From Hexactinellida sp. DTS-2022 (taxonomy: Eukaryota; Porifera; Hexactinellida): DNA of 64,000 nt. The DNA is taken from the NCBI GenBank assembly GCA_028753945.1, contig JAPNXP010000018.1:1674001-1738000 (forward strand), in the 5' to 3' direction. The notes below the pieces were generated by a model. The model worked only from the letters and a program-made list of their open reading frames with translations, searched no databases and was not told where the DNA came from. The position numbers were made by a program, and so were the translations under genes. Positions 22,547 to 33,958 of the stretch are shown here, in pieces (the stretch's first letter is position 1; every line of letters starts with the position of its first letter).

Positions 22547-22910
22547 CTAATAGAAGCTGTCATGACTCATGATTGAATGCGTTGCTTCCTGACTTTCAGA
22601 AGCTTTGCGTTTCATTCCAGCTTTAGCCTGACTGTTGAAAAATATATGAGAATATATACTCTTTCTGGCTATTACTTCATTTCCCTTAGTGTTCAACCTT
22701 GCTTTGCAGTAACCTCTCTGAACACACTGCCATTGTGTAACATATCCGGTAACACGGTGTTTAGAATAAGAAAAATCGCCTTCTAACATCATCAATCCAC
22801 CCTTAGATGTTTCACAGAACGCTAATACAGTACGTGTAGGATTACCTATGTAACTATCCAACTCATCGTAATTTTCGTCGTCCACAGATTCGTATGAAAG
22901 TGAAACAGTA
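22547..22910 (-). pseudogene. FLYWCH zinc-finger fragment fused to a hAT-MITE remnant
   Basis: The minus-strand frame contains a FLYWCH-type motif (ETSKGGLMMLEGDFSY ... YVTQWQCVQRGYCKARLNT), a zinc-binding domain common in Mutator-like transposases and in some host factors. The frame continues upstream to 22960 into sequence homologous to the hAT MITE at 26981-27304 (about 22905-23025), so its apparent N-terminus is not native. No downstream transposase core follows. Most likely it is a transposon-derived fragment; expression is unknown. Confidence 0.6.
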
Positions 22911-23159
22911 GGTGTAGAGGAGAGTGATAGCCCAATGGAAATTTGTACCGTGTGTGGCAAGAGACATTTCTAATTTTAATCTGGCCTGTACAGTGTACAC
23001 ATCTACACACTGATTAAAACCCTTCGACGACTAGGTAAATGAAATTGAAACTGAAAGTAAATTCACTTTCAATTAAAACTCAAGTGAAAATGGGATTTTT
23101 CTATTTATACCTTTTATCCCGTGTGCAACGAAGGGGTTACGTAATTATTTAATAATTCC

Positions 23160-23835
23160 AAATAACTAAACTTAATAAATTGAACTGTACATTGAAATTG
23201 GTGTTGAATTATTAATAAACTTAATGATAATATTTACTTATTAACTATTGATACTAATTACATAATTAAATTTTATTAATCTTTAGAGATGATACAAGAT
23301 ATAAACAAACTTCAAATTCACCGATTGTTCCTTATGGCGCTTAACACCTCTACAAACTAGTCTAACATTTTAAGGTGATGATGACATCGTCAAAAAAATG
23401 TGTTTTTACAATTTTGTGAATTCGATATTTCCAATGGAAATTACTTATATAGAGCTCAGCTCTAGTAGAGTTCAGTTTTTCAGTATGTGTATTCAGGCAC
23501 TGAGAAAGGTCAGTTTTTCCCAAACTTTGAAATTGACCTTTAGAAAGTAAGCCTGGGCTTTTAGTATGGGAAAAAAATCTGAACTCTACAAAGCTCAGCT
23601 CTATATAAGCATTCTCTTTCCAATGTGTTGGTTGGCGTTGGTGAACACCCAACATGCATTGAAAAATGTTGACTCATCACCTATTATATTCATGCTGAAA
23701 CTATAATATCTCTGAAATGAAGTGGGCTAAAAGGAAACTTCCAACACACTAAGGGTCGATACTTTCCAAATCAGCTTTCTGAAATGCTTTAACACCTTTA
23801 TAGTCATGATGACGTGACGAAAAACACCATTTTCC
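23160..23835. repeat. Repeat family R, inverted copy
   Basis: Reverse-orientation R blocks (GATGATGACATCGTCAAAAAAATG, then the CACCCAAC block), interrupted by the MULE-type MITE at 23437-23616. Confidence 0.55.
23437..23616. mobile_element. MULE-type MITE, 180 bp, 9-bp target duplication
   Basis: Inverted repeats of about 38 bp, sharing CTTATATAGAGCT and GTAGAGTTCAG, with perfect 9-bp flanks TTTCCAATG at 23428-23436 and 23617-23625. A 9-bp duplication is the Mutator-like hallmark. No coding capacity. Confidence 0.85.
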
Positions 23836-23922
23836 TCTCCTTTGGAGGCACTATCAATCCACCAACCACCAAAATACAGTGCTTCCAAAGGAACATGCTG
23901 TCGGCACAACTGTAATTTTAGA
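23836..23922. repeat. Hairpin repeat H, degraded copy
   Basis: One full arm (TTCCAAAGGAACATGCTGTC) and a shortened opposite arm, at the end of the inverted R copy. Confidence 0.55.
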
Positions 23923-24079
23923 TTTTTAATTGATTACATTTTAAATTTATTTGTTTACCTTGTATACCTATTAGGTCCAAAGGAGTTAGCAGTTATTCGA
24001 AATCAATAAACAATAGAGAGGCAGAATATATTTATGAGTGTTCATTGCGGTCAGGGGATAGTGAACAATCAACATGTTT

Positions 24080-24500
24080 AGGAGGTCATTTAGATAGAAA
24101 TTCAACTCAAGCTAAGATTTTGCAGAGGTTTTTCAAATAATGTCGCAAAAATGTGAAAAGTGTATGGCTTACTAAACCCTATCAAATTGGTGTAAATTTG
24201 ACAACTAGGCCTTTGTGTAATGATGGATATACTTTTCTAATCATGCCAGTTGATTATTTTACAAATGAGTTGTAGTACGAGTACGACGTACGTGCATCGA
24301 GAGTAATAGCAATCGAAGTTGCAACATTCCTTTTTGAGGATAGTGTATCTTCATGGGTGTATTTATATTCAATTTAATGATCAAGGCAGAGAGTTCGTTA
24401 ATGTTGTTAGCAGAAACTTCATCGTCTCTGCGGCACTAAGCCTTGAACCTATAGTTATACACAGTAGCATCTATTCTGAAAACTACAATTTAATGACTTT
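24080..24500 (+). mobile_element. Fossil integrase-core remnant (gypsy/Ginger-like)
   Basis: Broken remnant of an integrase with a recognisable H-x-D-R zinc-binding approach, a DGYTF...VDYF catalytic-core segment and a DQGREFVN segment. It carries several breaks and no accompanying LTRs, polymerase or gag-like sequence, so the family cannot be fixed (gypsy-type and Ginger/KRBA2-type integrases both fit). Probably old. Confidence 0.55.
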
Positions 24501-24893
24501 ATACTTATGCTCCATGTGGACCAAGCTACAAATTGCTAAAGTTTATGCCAATGGGAATTCCTACTGGTGGTCTGCATTCAGAACAAGCAATCAAATATGA
24601 GCAATTGAATTTATACTGAATTACTTTTGTCAGATTGTTTATATTGTATTAATTCCTCTAGATTTTTAGAATGTAAAGAAGGTACACCCTCGCTAATCCG
24701 AACAGAGGTGTTTCGATTCAAAAAAATTCTGTTTCGATTAGCGATTAGTGAAGTAATACATTTTCGATACTATAGGCCTCTATATAATGAGACCCCGATA
24801 ATCCGAACCAAACTTGTCCAAAGCTATTTAATCCAAACTAAACATATACTAGTATACTACCTTGTCTCAGACTTGTTTTTTAATAATTCCACC

Positions 24894-25106
24894 CAGCTTT
24901 CATCCAGACAAAAATTTCTGCGCGCCTAGATTTAGTTTGAGCTCGTTCATTTTTAATTTTGTACGCCTAGTTTGCACATTTTGTATTAAGTCTATGGGAG
25001 CATCTCTCGATATTGTACGCCTAGACACGATTTTTGTACGCCTAGATTAAAATTCATCCAAATTACGCTCCTTTAGGAGCGCCCAATACGGCTGGATAAC
25101 ACCCTG
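24894..25106. mobile_element. hAT-type MITE, 213 bp
   Basis: Ends CAGCTTTCATCCAG and CTGGATAACACCCTG, perfect 8-bp duplication ATTCCACC on both sides. Interior GCGCCTA motifs relate it to 10709-10893. Confidence 0.85.
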
Positions 25107-26067
25107 ATTCCACCGTATTATACAAATATTTAAAAGAATTTCCCAAATTTATACGAAATAGTTTGTACTATATATCATTATTTTGAAAATAAATAGAATA
25201 ACTTCAGAGCCATAGGCATCTAAAATACGAGGGTTGGCCCTTCAGGCCACCCGGTCAATGAAATCTAGGGCCGTGCCAACTGCTTGAGGGCCGTAGTTCG
25301 ACCCCCTTCAATAGAATTGTACTATTACCCGGGCTTCGGGTAACTCCTGGTAGCTCCTCTGGGACGCCCGAACATTACAGGTGTAGCAGCCCAGATTAAC
25401 CGCCCACCAGTATATACCCGGGTATAATCTGGCCTAGGACAGAATATACCCCCAGGTATATTATGTCCTAGCCTAAAACATACCCGGGTACGGGTATGAA
25501 GTGGGCTAGCCCAAAATATATCCTTCTCTAATTGGGTATGCTTAATTTTTGGGACGGGACAGTCCCAGAAAATCCAGATACACAATTTTCGGGATGGCAC
25601 AGTAGTAGTAGGTTACCAAACAATGGCAAACATGTAGTATTTCGAATGTCGATTGAACAAAAAAATATCCACAAGTATAATTATACGTACGTACTAATTC
25701 ATTGAAAAAAATGGCAAATAATTGTGAATAGATTAAGAATTATTTTTTTAACGAATAATCCATTAACTACCAAGAGAACTAATATTTGATCAAATTCAAC
25801 TTCTCAGCGGGTAAACCTCGCTAATAAACTATCCATATTGCAATACTCAAAAAGTAAATAGATCATGAATAATTCGTTTTATTCTAGAATTATTCAACTT
25901 AGAGATGGGACACACGTTTATTTGTTTATATACAAAGAAAATTAGATAGTAGAACAAAGTTGCAAAGTATATTTGGAATGTGCATACAAATTTGCTTTGC
26001 GATATTTCATGCAAATTGTTGAGTGTTCGAAATTCATGCAAAATTGTTGTACCTTGTATGTTACAAT

Positions 26068-26375
26068 CAGAGTCGACCATGGGTCGATGGATCATGGGTC
26101 ACGTCTCTGTGACCCATGAGCCATGACCCATTTGAAATTTCGATGTTCGTCCAATTATAGTACGAATCAAATTAACCTAGAAACATTACAGGGTATTTAT
26201 TTGGTATTAGAAGTCTACCAAAATTAATTGATTGACAAGCATCATACATTTATTTTAAGTCGGATTGTGTTACATAATGTTTAGATATTAAAAATTTGAT
26301 ATTTAAAAAGGTCAATGGGTAACACGATGGGTCAATGGGTCATGGGCCACCAATGTTGACCCATGGTCCACTCTG
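26068..26375. mobile_element. hAT-type MITE, 308 bp
   Basis: Ends CAGAGTCGACCATGGGTC and its near-complement, perfect 8-bp duplication GTTACAAT. The interior is filled with CATGGGTCA-type repeats in both orientations. Confidence 0.88.
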
Positions 26376-26414
26376 GTTACAATGTTGCATGCAACAAAGT
26401 TGCATCGTGTATGA

Positions 26415-26960
26415 TGAGATTTATGTATATGTTATGTCGATTTTGTCAAATAGTCGATTTTACAAAATCAACATCCAAAATGTCGATTTTGTAAAATCAA
26501 CATACAAACTTAAGTTTAATTGAAAAATAGTCGATTTATAAAATCGACATTTTTAATTAGTTGATTTTGTAAAATCGACATTTCTAATTAGTTGATTTTG
26601 TAAAATCGACAATTCAGAATGTCGATTTTTAAAAATCAACTAATTAGAAATGTCGATTTTACAAAATCAACTAATAAAAATGTTGATTTTATAAAATCGA
26701 CATATTTTATTCGTTGATTTTGCAAAATCCACTGGGATATTTTTTCATTCTAGTAAAAAAAAATCATTTTGGTAAAAAAAATTATTTATACAAGTCGGTA
26801 TATACTTGGATGAAGCGAATTCTGAACAAAATGCAATAAAACCTAGGCTTATCCGAGTAATATAGCCAAAGTCGAACACTTGTTTTAGTTCCGTTGATCC
26901 ATGTTGATTTTGTAAAATCAACATTTGACATAATCGACATAACATATACATAGATTACAC
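26415..26960. mobile_element. MITE built from GTCGATTTTACAAAATCAAC palindromes
   Basis: Inverted ends ATGTATATGTTATGTCGATT with a subterminal GTCAAAT. Inside, about nine head-to-tail or inverted copies of a 20-bp imperfect palindrome (GTCGATTTTRYAAAATCRAC) cluster at 26430-26735, and two lie at 26905-26945. The flanks share AGATT. Confidence 0.7.
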
Positions 26961-26980
26961 CAGACGCCCCACAAATATAC

Positions 26981-27304
26981 CAGGGTTCTGCAAACTAGTT
27001 TTTCAGGCCGCATGCGGCCTGAAACAACCTTATGTGTGCCTGATAGCCGAATGGAAATTTGCATCATGTGTGGCCTGAGAGACAATAATTTTCATCTGGT
27101 CTGTACACATATACACACTGGTCATTACCTTTTGAATAAAGTCCTTTATGCACTTTTTGCTTAGAAATTAGTATAGTTCTAGTATTACAACAACATAATA
27201 GTTTTGTTATAAATTTCGAAAAATTTCTCGATATTGTTTGCGGCCTGAGGAAAATATTGTTAAGATTATGTGGCCTGATATAAATGAAAGTTTGCGGAAT
27301 CCTG
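26981..27304. mobile_element. hAT-type MITE, GGCCGCATGCGGCC family, copy 1
   Basis: Ends CAGGGTTCTGCAAACT and AGTTTGCGGAATCCTG-type complement, flanks AAATATAC/CAATATAC (7 of 8). A near-identical relative is at 50389-50685. The internal palindrome GGCCGCATGCGGCC is conserved. Confidence 0.8.
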
Positions 27305-27488
27305 CAATATACGGTATGCATAATCTGTCCTAGCACAGAATATACCCGGGTATAATCTTTGCTAGGACAGATTAACTCCGAGTATAATTTGGGTTAGCCC
27401 ACTTCATACCCGGGGGTATAATCTGGGCTAGGACAGATTATACCCGGGTATATTCGAGGAGGGGGTATAATCTGGGCTGTTACACCGG

Positions 27489-28012
27489 GATTAACCTTTA
27501 CTAGAAAACCAATGACAACGCTTGTATTTATGTAAGCGACCATATGGAAAAATCGATAGCCAGATTAAAATCAAGTGAATGTAAACATTGAGATTCATTG
27601 GTTGTCCAAGTTTTTTTGCGCTGAAATTATTTTCTGATTATAAATTTGATTTGTAGTGCATGTACAATTATGTACAAGGGCCGAAATTATTATTGACAGC
27701 ATTTTTCTAACCAAATTGTTCTAATTAACAGTGGCTGTTTTGAGCATATAAGTTCTGCCGAAAATTACCGCTTTTTTATATCGTACTCAACAAATCCCTT
27801 ATCACTAAACTTAATATTAGTCTCATTTAATACAAAATATGTTTAATAGTTTGCAAGTTGAAGAAATAAATTTGACTATTTAATCAAGCAATAGTTGCAG
27901 TAAAGTTTCACCACAATACGACATAATTAAATATACTACAAACACTACTGATTACATTCGAATAGCTAACAAATATCTATGAATTATTAATTATAATAGT
28001 AGGTTACGTGCC
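27489..28012. other. Intergenic, 3' flank of RBM45-like gene
   Basis: AT-rich; no gene, repeat or RNA gene recognised. Confidence 0.4.
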
Positions 28013-29320
28013 CTAATCGAACCGTTTGCGCTTCTCTCCACTATCGCACTCAGTTCGACTCTCAGCTCGAGGACGTGCGATCGTAACGCTATATTGGATA
28101 TCATTCACACTTCTGTCATTCAGCTTCTGCACTGCTTGCTGCGCTGAGGCAGGACTATCGAAAGTAACAAATCCAAACTTTTTTCCGCGGACAATATAAG
28201 CATCAGTAACGACACCATAATACTGAAAAGTCTCTCTCAGCTGTTTCTCGCTGGGAGGGAATGGGTTACACTGGAAGAACACCCTACAAGCAGGATTTGT
28301 GCTGGAGTCAGTTGTCCCGGGAGCCTCTGCGTAAGGTAGAGGGGGAGGGGGCGGGGCAGGGGTTGAGTACTGTGGGTAATAGGACGTAGAATCAGATGGA
28401 TAGTTCGCAGTAGTATTCAGATTGTAGAATGAGGCTAAGATCGGATAGCCTGGAGGATATTCAAACCCATTCAGCTTAACGCGTGCATAGTCAGCTGCTT
28501 CTGTTGTAGAATACACGGCAGCGGCCAGCCCCTCTACCCCAGGCGCAGGGGCAGATATAACCTCGCTATACTCGAAATGTGGCGGAATTGAAAACAATTT
28601 ATTGAGGTGACTTTGTATATTTGGTGAATAAAATCGAATGAGTATCTTACGGTGTTGTAGTGGCACAACTGGATTAGGATTGGAGTAGGAATCGCGGTAT
28701 GTTGAAGTTTGTGAAGAATTCGAGGTGTTTAAGCTAGAGGGTTCATCAGCAAAACTCTTGCGTTTGGGAGCAGCGTATTCGATCTTATAATCTGAAGGAC
28801 AGCCTTCAAGAGCAAGAGCAGCGTTGTACGGACTAGCATATTTAATAAAAGCGCAACCTTTGGATTGCCCAGAATCATTTGTTATTATTTTTACATACTG
28901 AAGTTGCCCAAACTGATCAAAGTCATTCTTCAAGTCTGATTCTGATGTTCCCTTGGAAATAACCAAGAAGAGACGAGATCTATTTTTATCATTCAATATT
29001 TCTGGATCTTCATTTGAATGTTTATCTGAAGCCAGCATTACTTTGAGAGGCTTAGATCCCAACACGGCGCCATTCATTTCCTCCAATGCTTTCGCTGCAC
29101 AGGATGCTTTGAAATACTGTATATAACAGATGCCTTTACTTTCGTTTGTTACTTGGTCCTTCACAATTTTAATACTATGAATAGAACCGTATGTACCAAA
29201 ACTATCATTCAACTGCTCTTTAGTTGGGTGATTACCTTTTCCCAGAACTATGAATAGTCGAGAATATGAGGGATGATTTGTTTGAGTATAAGAGTCACTT
29301 TCATTAAACACAGTTGCCAT
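28013..29320 (-). CDS. RBM45-like RNA-binding protein, four RRM-like domains, intronless
   Basis: A 435-residue ORF. Four RRM-type segments: about 20-98 (SRLFIVLGKG ... SKGICYIQY), 114-190 (SRLFLVISKG ... SKGCAFIKY), 222-302 (divergent, ending in KLNGFEYPPGYPI) and 348-425 (CRVFFQCNPFPPSE ... KKFGFVTFDS). A short basic C-terminus (EKRKRFD) may act as a nuclear signal. Human RBM45 has the same order, the KLHGFQYPPG-type segment after its third domain and a basic tail, so orthology or close paralogy is likely; I did not run a tree. RBM45 binds RNA in the nucleus and shuttles to the cytoplasm. The absence of introns differs from vertebrate orthologues and could reflect a retrocopy or general intron loss. 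The ORF shows no damage. Confidence 0.88.
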   Translation of the reverse strand: MATVFNESDSYTQTNHPSYSRLFIVLGKGNHPTKEQLNDSFGTYGSIHSIKIVKDQVTNESKGICYIQYFKASCAAKALEEMNGAVLGSKPLKVMLASDKHSNEDPEILNDKNRSRLFLVISKGTSESDLKNDFDQFGQLQYVKIITNDSGQSKGCAFIKYASPYNAALALEGCPSDYKIEYAAPKRKSFADEPSSLNTSNSSQTSTYRDSYSNPNPVVPLQHRKILIRFYSPNIQSHLNKLFSIPPHFEYSEVISAPAPGVEGLAAAVYSTTEAADYARVKLNGFEYPPGYPILASFYNLNTTANYPSDSTSYYPQYSTPAPPPPPLPYAEAPGTTDSSTNPACRVFFQCNPFPPSEKQLRETFQYYGVVTDAYIVRGKKFGFVTFDSPASAQQAVQKLNDRSVNDIQYSVTIARPRAESRTECDSGEKRKRFD

Positions 29321-29784
29321 AGTTGAATAGTAACAATGTGAAAAGTTATATTCTAATTAAAAGAAAGATAGGAAATTATGTCATTTTATGATAAATTGTA
29401 CATTTTGTCCTAATCGAGTGTGTTCGCAAATATCTAGTGCAAAGTTCGAAACTATTCTATTCAAATGTTTTAGAAATGTATCTATATTCTATTATTTTAG
29501 AAGTTTCATTAGTATATGTGAAGATGTTGATTTTAGAAATACGTTGCAACATATACATAGTACTATAATGCAGAAGTTTCCAACGTATTTCAACCCGTGC
29601 ACCCAATGTCACCTAAAATTTGACGGTGCATCTCCAGAGCCTACCAGGGTATAGGTAAGCTAATCGTGTATTTGTTAAATCGTAACAACCATAATTATTT
29701 CATTTGTGCTAGGTTTTACAATCCAGGGATTTCGGGATTGTCAAGATATTCAATCCCGGGATTAGTAGAATAATTTTAATAATA
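29321..29784. other. Intergenic, 5' flank of RBM45-like gene
   Basis: Promoter side of the minus-strand gene; no recognisable motif. One plus-strand frame (29388-29654) has no domain and is probably chance. Confidence 0.35.
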
Positions 29785-29986
29785 CAGTCGACTTCGCTTA
29801 ATACTTAATAGAGCCACCGGTTAATAGAATTCTCCGCTTAATAGAATTCTCCGCATAATCGGGTAAAAATTTCACAGGATTTATAGGACGGAATTACACT
29901 TTGGCTCAAAATATTTTCGGTTAATAGATTTCTCCGCTTAATCGGGTCAAAGCAACCTGGTCCACTCTATTAAGCAGAGTCGACTG
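29785..29986. mobile_element. Pogo/Tigger-type MITE, CAGTCGACT family, copy 1
   Basis: Inverted ends CAGTCGACTTCGCTTAATA, flanked by TA on both sides. Related copies are at 34774-37013 (interrupted) and 63221-63404. Confidence 0.85.
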
Positions 29987-30935
29987 TATAACAATTGTTG
30001 GATAAATACGATGTTTATTATTCATAAAATGGGAGAATTATGGTAGAAATAGTTCAATAAATGACTAAAGAGACAACTAATGATAAATAATTAAATGAAA
30101 TGTAACAAACGAAGATGATGTTTTATACACTATCAAGGGATTCAAGGCTAGACCTAAATTGTCGCTCACTGGTACGTAGTTCTCAATTTATTTTCTAATA
30201 AATAGTGCGTTTTGTAACCTAAATACATGCAAATATCCTTTGAATCGGCTAAAAATTTTGGCAGTATGAGGCTTGAGTCCCACCATCGGGCCACATTTAC
30301 ATAAATATTATTTGTATTACTGAAAAACCTTTCAAATGATTTATACGATATTTTTACCCATACAAATACTTACTGGTAACTTTATAACAGTTATAACTGT
30401 TGTTTTACCGAGGATTATCATCTCCTTTATAGGGTCAAACTAGAACTTCGCCATAAAAAAAATCAAATTGTGGAGAAAAGTACGCACCCCCAAGGAGTTA
30501 ATACACTCCAGGTTTGTAACCGCTGCTATAATGGACAATAATAATATTATTATAAAATAAATCCTTGTTGTTACAAAATAAAATAAACAAACTCCCGATA
30601 TATAATGACTACGCTTGATCATAGAAATGAAAGGGAATACTGACATTTCGATACAAGTACAAGATGATTTGATACATGAGATAAGGTTTATTTGTGTAAC
30701 GAAATGTCTGTATCGGATTGGTGTGCATCGAAATGTCTATCATATAGTGGTGAAACGAAATGTTCTGTAATCGAAATATCGGGTATAACTGTAGAGTATA
30801 TTTGCAGAATATTGGGGTGGGGCGAATTGATAGGAAGGAAAATTAAAAATTTTGTGTGATGGAGTGGCGAAACGATACTTACGACCCCAATACAATATTT
30901 TTGGGCGAAACGAATATTTGTATATAATTAATTAA
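29987..30935. other. Intergenic, nothing recognised
   Basis: AT-rich with minor internal repetition (CGAAATGTCT-type motifs at 30640-30770). The minus-strand frame at 30440-30646 has no recognisable domain. Confidence 0.35.
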
Positions 30936-30937
30936 TA

Positions 30938-31740
30938 ACGAGCCCTTCGGTCTCGGTCGCTTTGCGACAGATCGGTGCTACGCACCTCAAGTTAACGGCC
31001 GCTGAGCGGCCTTACTCCTCACATTTTCTACCATGGAAATGCTAGATATCTTTCTAATTTGCATTAATTTGTTTACCTATTTGTGTAAACAACAACAACA
31101 ACAAATACTCATATTAGAATTTTATAAATGCGAAATTCGTGTTCAGCATACTTGTTTACTTATAATACCCGTTGGAAGCTAACTTCTAGGTTGATTTTGA
31201 ATTTTAATTAATTTGTTTACCTATTTTGTGTAAACAACAACAACAAATATTAATATGAGAAATTTATAAACGCGAAAATCGTGTTCGGCATACTTGTTTA
31301 CCTATAATACCCGTTGGAAGCTAACTTCTAGGTTGATTTTGAATTTTCATTAATTTGTTTACCTATTTTGTGTAAACAACAACAACAAATATTAATATTA
31401 TAAATTTATAAACGCGAAATTCGTGTTCAGCATACTTGTTTACCAATAATACCCGTTGAAAGCTAACTTCTAGGTTGATTTTGAATTTTCATAAATTTGT
31501 TTACCTATTTTGTGTAAACAACAACAATAAATATTCATATCATAAATTTGTAAATGCGAAATTCGTGTTCAGCATACTTGTTTACCTATTATAACATTTG
31601 TTTACCAATTATAACATTTGAAAGTTAGTTTATATCTCATATATAAATGCGGTTTCTAGTCCCCCATCACTTTAATACAATCCGGACAAACAAACAAACA
31701 CACACACACACAACACAACAATCGAGATTTAATAATATAG
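30938..31740 (+). mobile_element. Non-autonomous element Y with minisatellite body and CAAA/CA tail
   Basis: Begins near CGAGCCCTTCGGTCTCGGTC and GCTTTGCGAC, continues with four tandem units of about 145 bp (31060-31620, each with TTTGTTTACCTATTTTGTGT and a CAA tract), and ends with (CAAA)n/(CA)n followed by CAATCGAGATTTAATAAT. A second copy lies inverted at about 50755-51180. The CAAA tail suggests retroposition, but the class is unresolved. Confidence 0.5.
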
Positions 31741-31788
31741 ATATATTTATGAGTATCTAATTAATATAACACTTCTTACTTCTCGGGT

Positions 31789-32164
31789 TTAGGCCAGTGT
31801 AATGGTAATATTGTTTCAGCTCCACACAAAGTTTATCTGAGGATGCGGGCGGGCGGCATCTCATTATTTGATGGCGACATAATTCATAATTATTTGAGCC
31901 AATATTCTAATTTGTGATTGCATATTGATAAAATATGCAATCTTTGGGTAATAGTGCTTGCCATAGTTTCTTATTTTGTTAGTCGCAAATTATAACTATT
32001 TTGAGTGTATTATTAATAGTTAATCTTACCACAAAATTGGCAACGAAAAGTTTCCTTACTTTGAAATGCAAGTGTAATAAAGAAAATAATGACAATATTC
32101 ATGCGGGAGTGAAATCTGACGCGAGGTGGAGCTGAAACAATATTCCAACTAACAGTGGCCTAAA
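31789..32164. mobile_element. TIR-flanked repeat, 376 bp
   Basis: Inverted ends TTTAGGCCAGTGT and AATATTGTTTCAGCTCCAC with complements at 32130-32164. No clear target duplication and no ORF. Confidence 0.5.
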
Positions 32165-32186
32165 TCGATACGTCGTATTATTCTGT

Positions 32187-32624
32187 AGGCCTGTTGTATG
32201 ACGGTTTTCTTACCATGACAGTTTACTTACCTATATTACTATAACAATAATTAACCATGGATACTTTCTATCCATGACAGTTTACTTACCGTCTTTGCAA
32301 TGGCTTCACACTTTGTACTTCCTATTACACATCCAGCACTTAGAAGGATTCACATCTCAAATTCTAATTGGAAAATGTCATTATGGCCCAAAATATCTAA
32401 TTATTAGATGCTATGTTGATGCAATGTCAAATTATGAAATTAGAATTAGAATTTGAGATGTGAATCCTTCTAAGTGCTGGATGTGTAATGGGAAGTACAA
32501 AGTGTGAAGCCATTGCAAAGACGGTAACTAAACCGTCATGGATAGAAAGTATCCATGGTTAATTATTGTTATAGTAGAGGTAAGTAAACTATCATGGTAA
32601 GTAAACCGTCATACAACAGGCCTT
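32187..32624. mobile_element. Foldback element with 180-bp arms
   Basis: Arms 32187-32370 and 32445-32624 are more than 90 percent identical inverted copies, starting AGGCCTGTTGTATGACGG, with a spacer of about 75 bp. A 60-codon frame in one arm is not a gene. Confidence 0.8.
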
Positions 32625-32717
32625 TGAAGAAATATTGAGGGCGAAAAGACATTATCATCCCTTCAAAAGGCGGCGTGAGGGTGGGTCCTGTGCCTCACCT
32701 CATTAATGTAAGTGTGC

Positions 32718-33036
32718 CAGGCTTGGACCGGGTCTCCGGGTCAACCGGATCACCCGGGCTACAAATTACAATATTCGCTAAAACTCCGGGTCACTACCGG
32801 GTCCGGCTTGGACCGGGTCAACCGGGTCACTTAATTTTGATTTTACCCGATTCTTCACAGTAATGCTAATTAAATTTTATTGGTTTGTAGAATTATAACT
32901 TAGAAAGATTCATCTAATATAGTAAGTCGTTTAATATTTATGAGACATAGTACTTCAATTGAAAAATTTACCGGGTCAGCCGGGTCACCGGGTCTGAGCT
33001 TACCGGGTCATGAAATCTTGACCCGGTCCAAGCCTG
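32718..33036. mobile_element. hAT-type MITE, CAGGCTTGGACCGGGTC ends, 319 bp
   Basis: Perfect 17-bp inverted ends and perfect 8-bp duplication AAGTGTGC. The interior has repeated CCGGGTCA motifs. It is inserted in older repeat debris (32640-33130, which ends in a GGCTACGCCGCC segment). Confidence 0.9.
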
Positions 33037-33129
33037 AAGTGTGCCCCAGTTTAATAGCTTGTGCCCCACCTGTGACGCATTTGTACCCACCAGTGTCGGC
33101 TGGCTACGCCGCCACTGCCAACCTCACTT

Positions 33130-33958
33130 GAGATTAGGTGATCATGATCGACGCCAATGTCGATATTTAATAAGCATACTATAGTATACGTGGATAAATT
33201 AAATACTGTTTGGAAAGAAATATTATTACTACAATCGCATTGATTAATAATTCTTAAGAGCTAAGGCTGATCCATACTGGGACCCCGACATAAGCAAATC
33301 ATGAGAATCTCGAGTTAGTTGTTACATTGCACATTTAGGATATGAACACTATTACGAACATCATTTATATCCTGTAAGTTCCGCCTTCGAAATATGAACA
33401 TATTTGACGCCACTAGCATAGATTTGCTTATTCTGAACAAATGATAATATACGTATGTATAATTAACATCTTTACCAAGGAAACCGTTATTAATTAATAT
33501 GAATAGAGTTGTTTGATGTGAAATAGGGCATTTTTGTCAGCAAAGTGTATTGGGAATACAGTGCGATATGAATTCGCTTACTATCAACAACCAAAATAGA
33601 GTAAATAATAGAACTTTCGCTATGAAGTATATGAAGTCAGTTCTCTAAGGTATGGTACAATGAGGGACTCTGTTGTACCATTCAATTGTACCATTTGCAG
33701 GGGCGACGTAAACCTTGTTAGTGCTTCCAAACCTGGCCATATGACATGATAAAAGTAAATGGATTTGTTCTTAGTTGTATGAATTAAGGGTCGGTCGTGC
33801 TCTGATGTTTATTCGAAACAACCTCCCATAGTCGTGTGACACTTAATTTAGGATTATCTGTGTAAGCGCCACGCCGTTAATTAACAAGGGTATAATTATG
33901 GCAGTTAAAAATGTCATCAAGATGGAACTTTTATCATATAGGTTGCGGTAATAGTATA
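33130..33958. other. Intergenic, nothing recognised
   Basis: AT-rich, no ORF with a domain, no repeat ends found. Confidence 0.35.

Larger units (their letters stand above)
25378..27488. mobile_element. Element X, copy 1 (2.1 kb), with three nested insertions
   Basis: Ends share GTGTARCAGCCCAGATTA in inverted orientation. Subterminal zones are built of GGTATAATCTGGSCTAGGACAG motifs in both orientations. The interior resembles the interior of X copy 2 (35011-36627), which lies in reverse orientation. Three younger elements are inserted at 26068-26375, about 26415-26960 and 26981-27304. No transposase ORF is seen, and the target duplication is unclear. Confidence 0.6.

Noticed and set aside
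27064-27336. 90-codon minus-strand frame
   Set aside because: Falls inside the hAT MITE at 26981-27304.
29388-29654. 88-codon frame with several cysteines upstream of RBM45-like gene
   Set aside because: No recognisable motif spacing and no splice or promoter support; left as intergenic.
32274-32456. 60-codon frame
   Set aside because: Lies in the arm and spacer of a foldback element.
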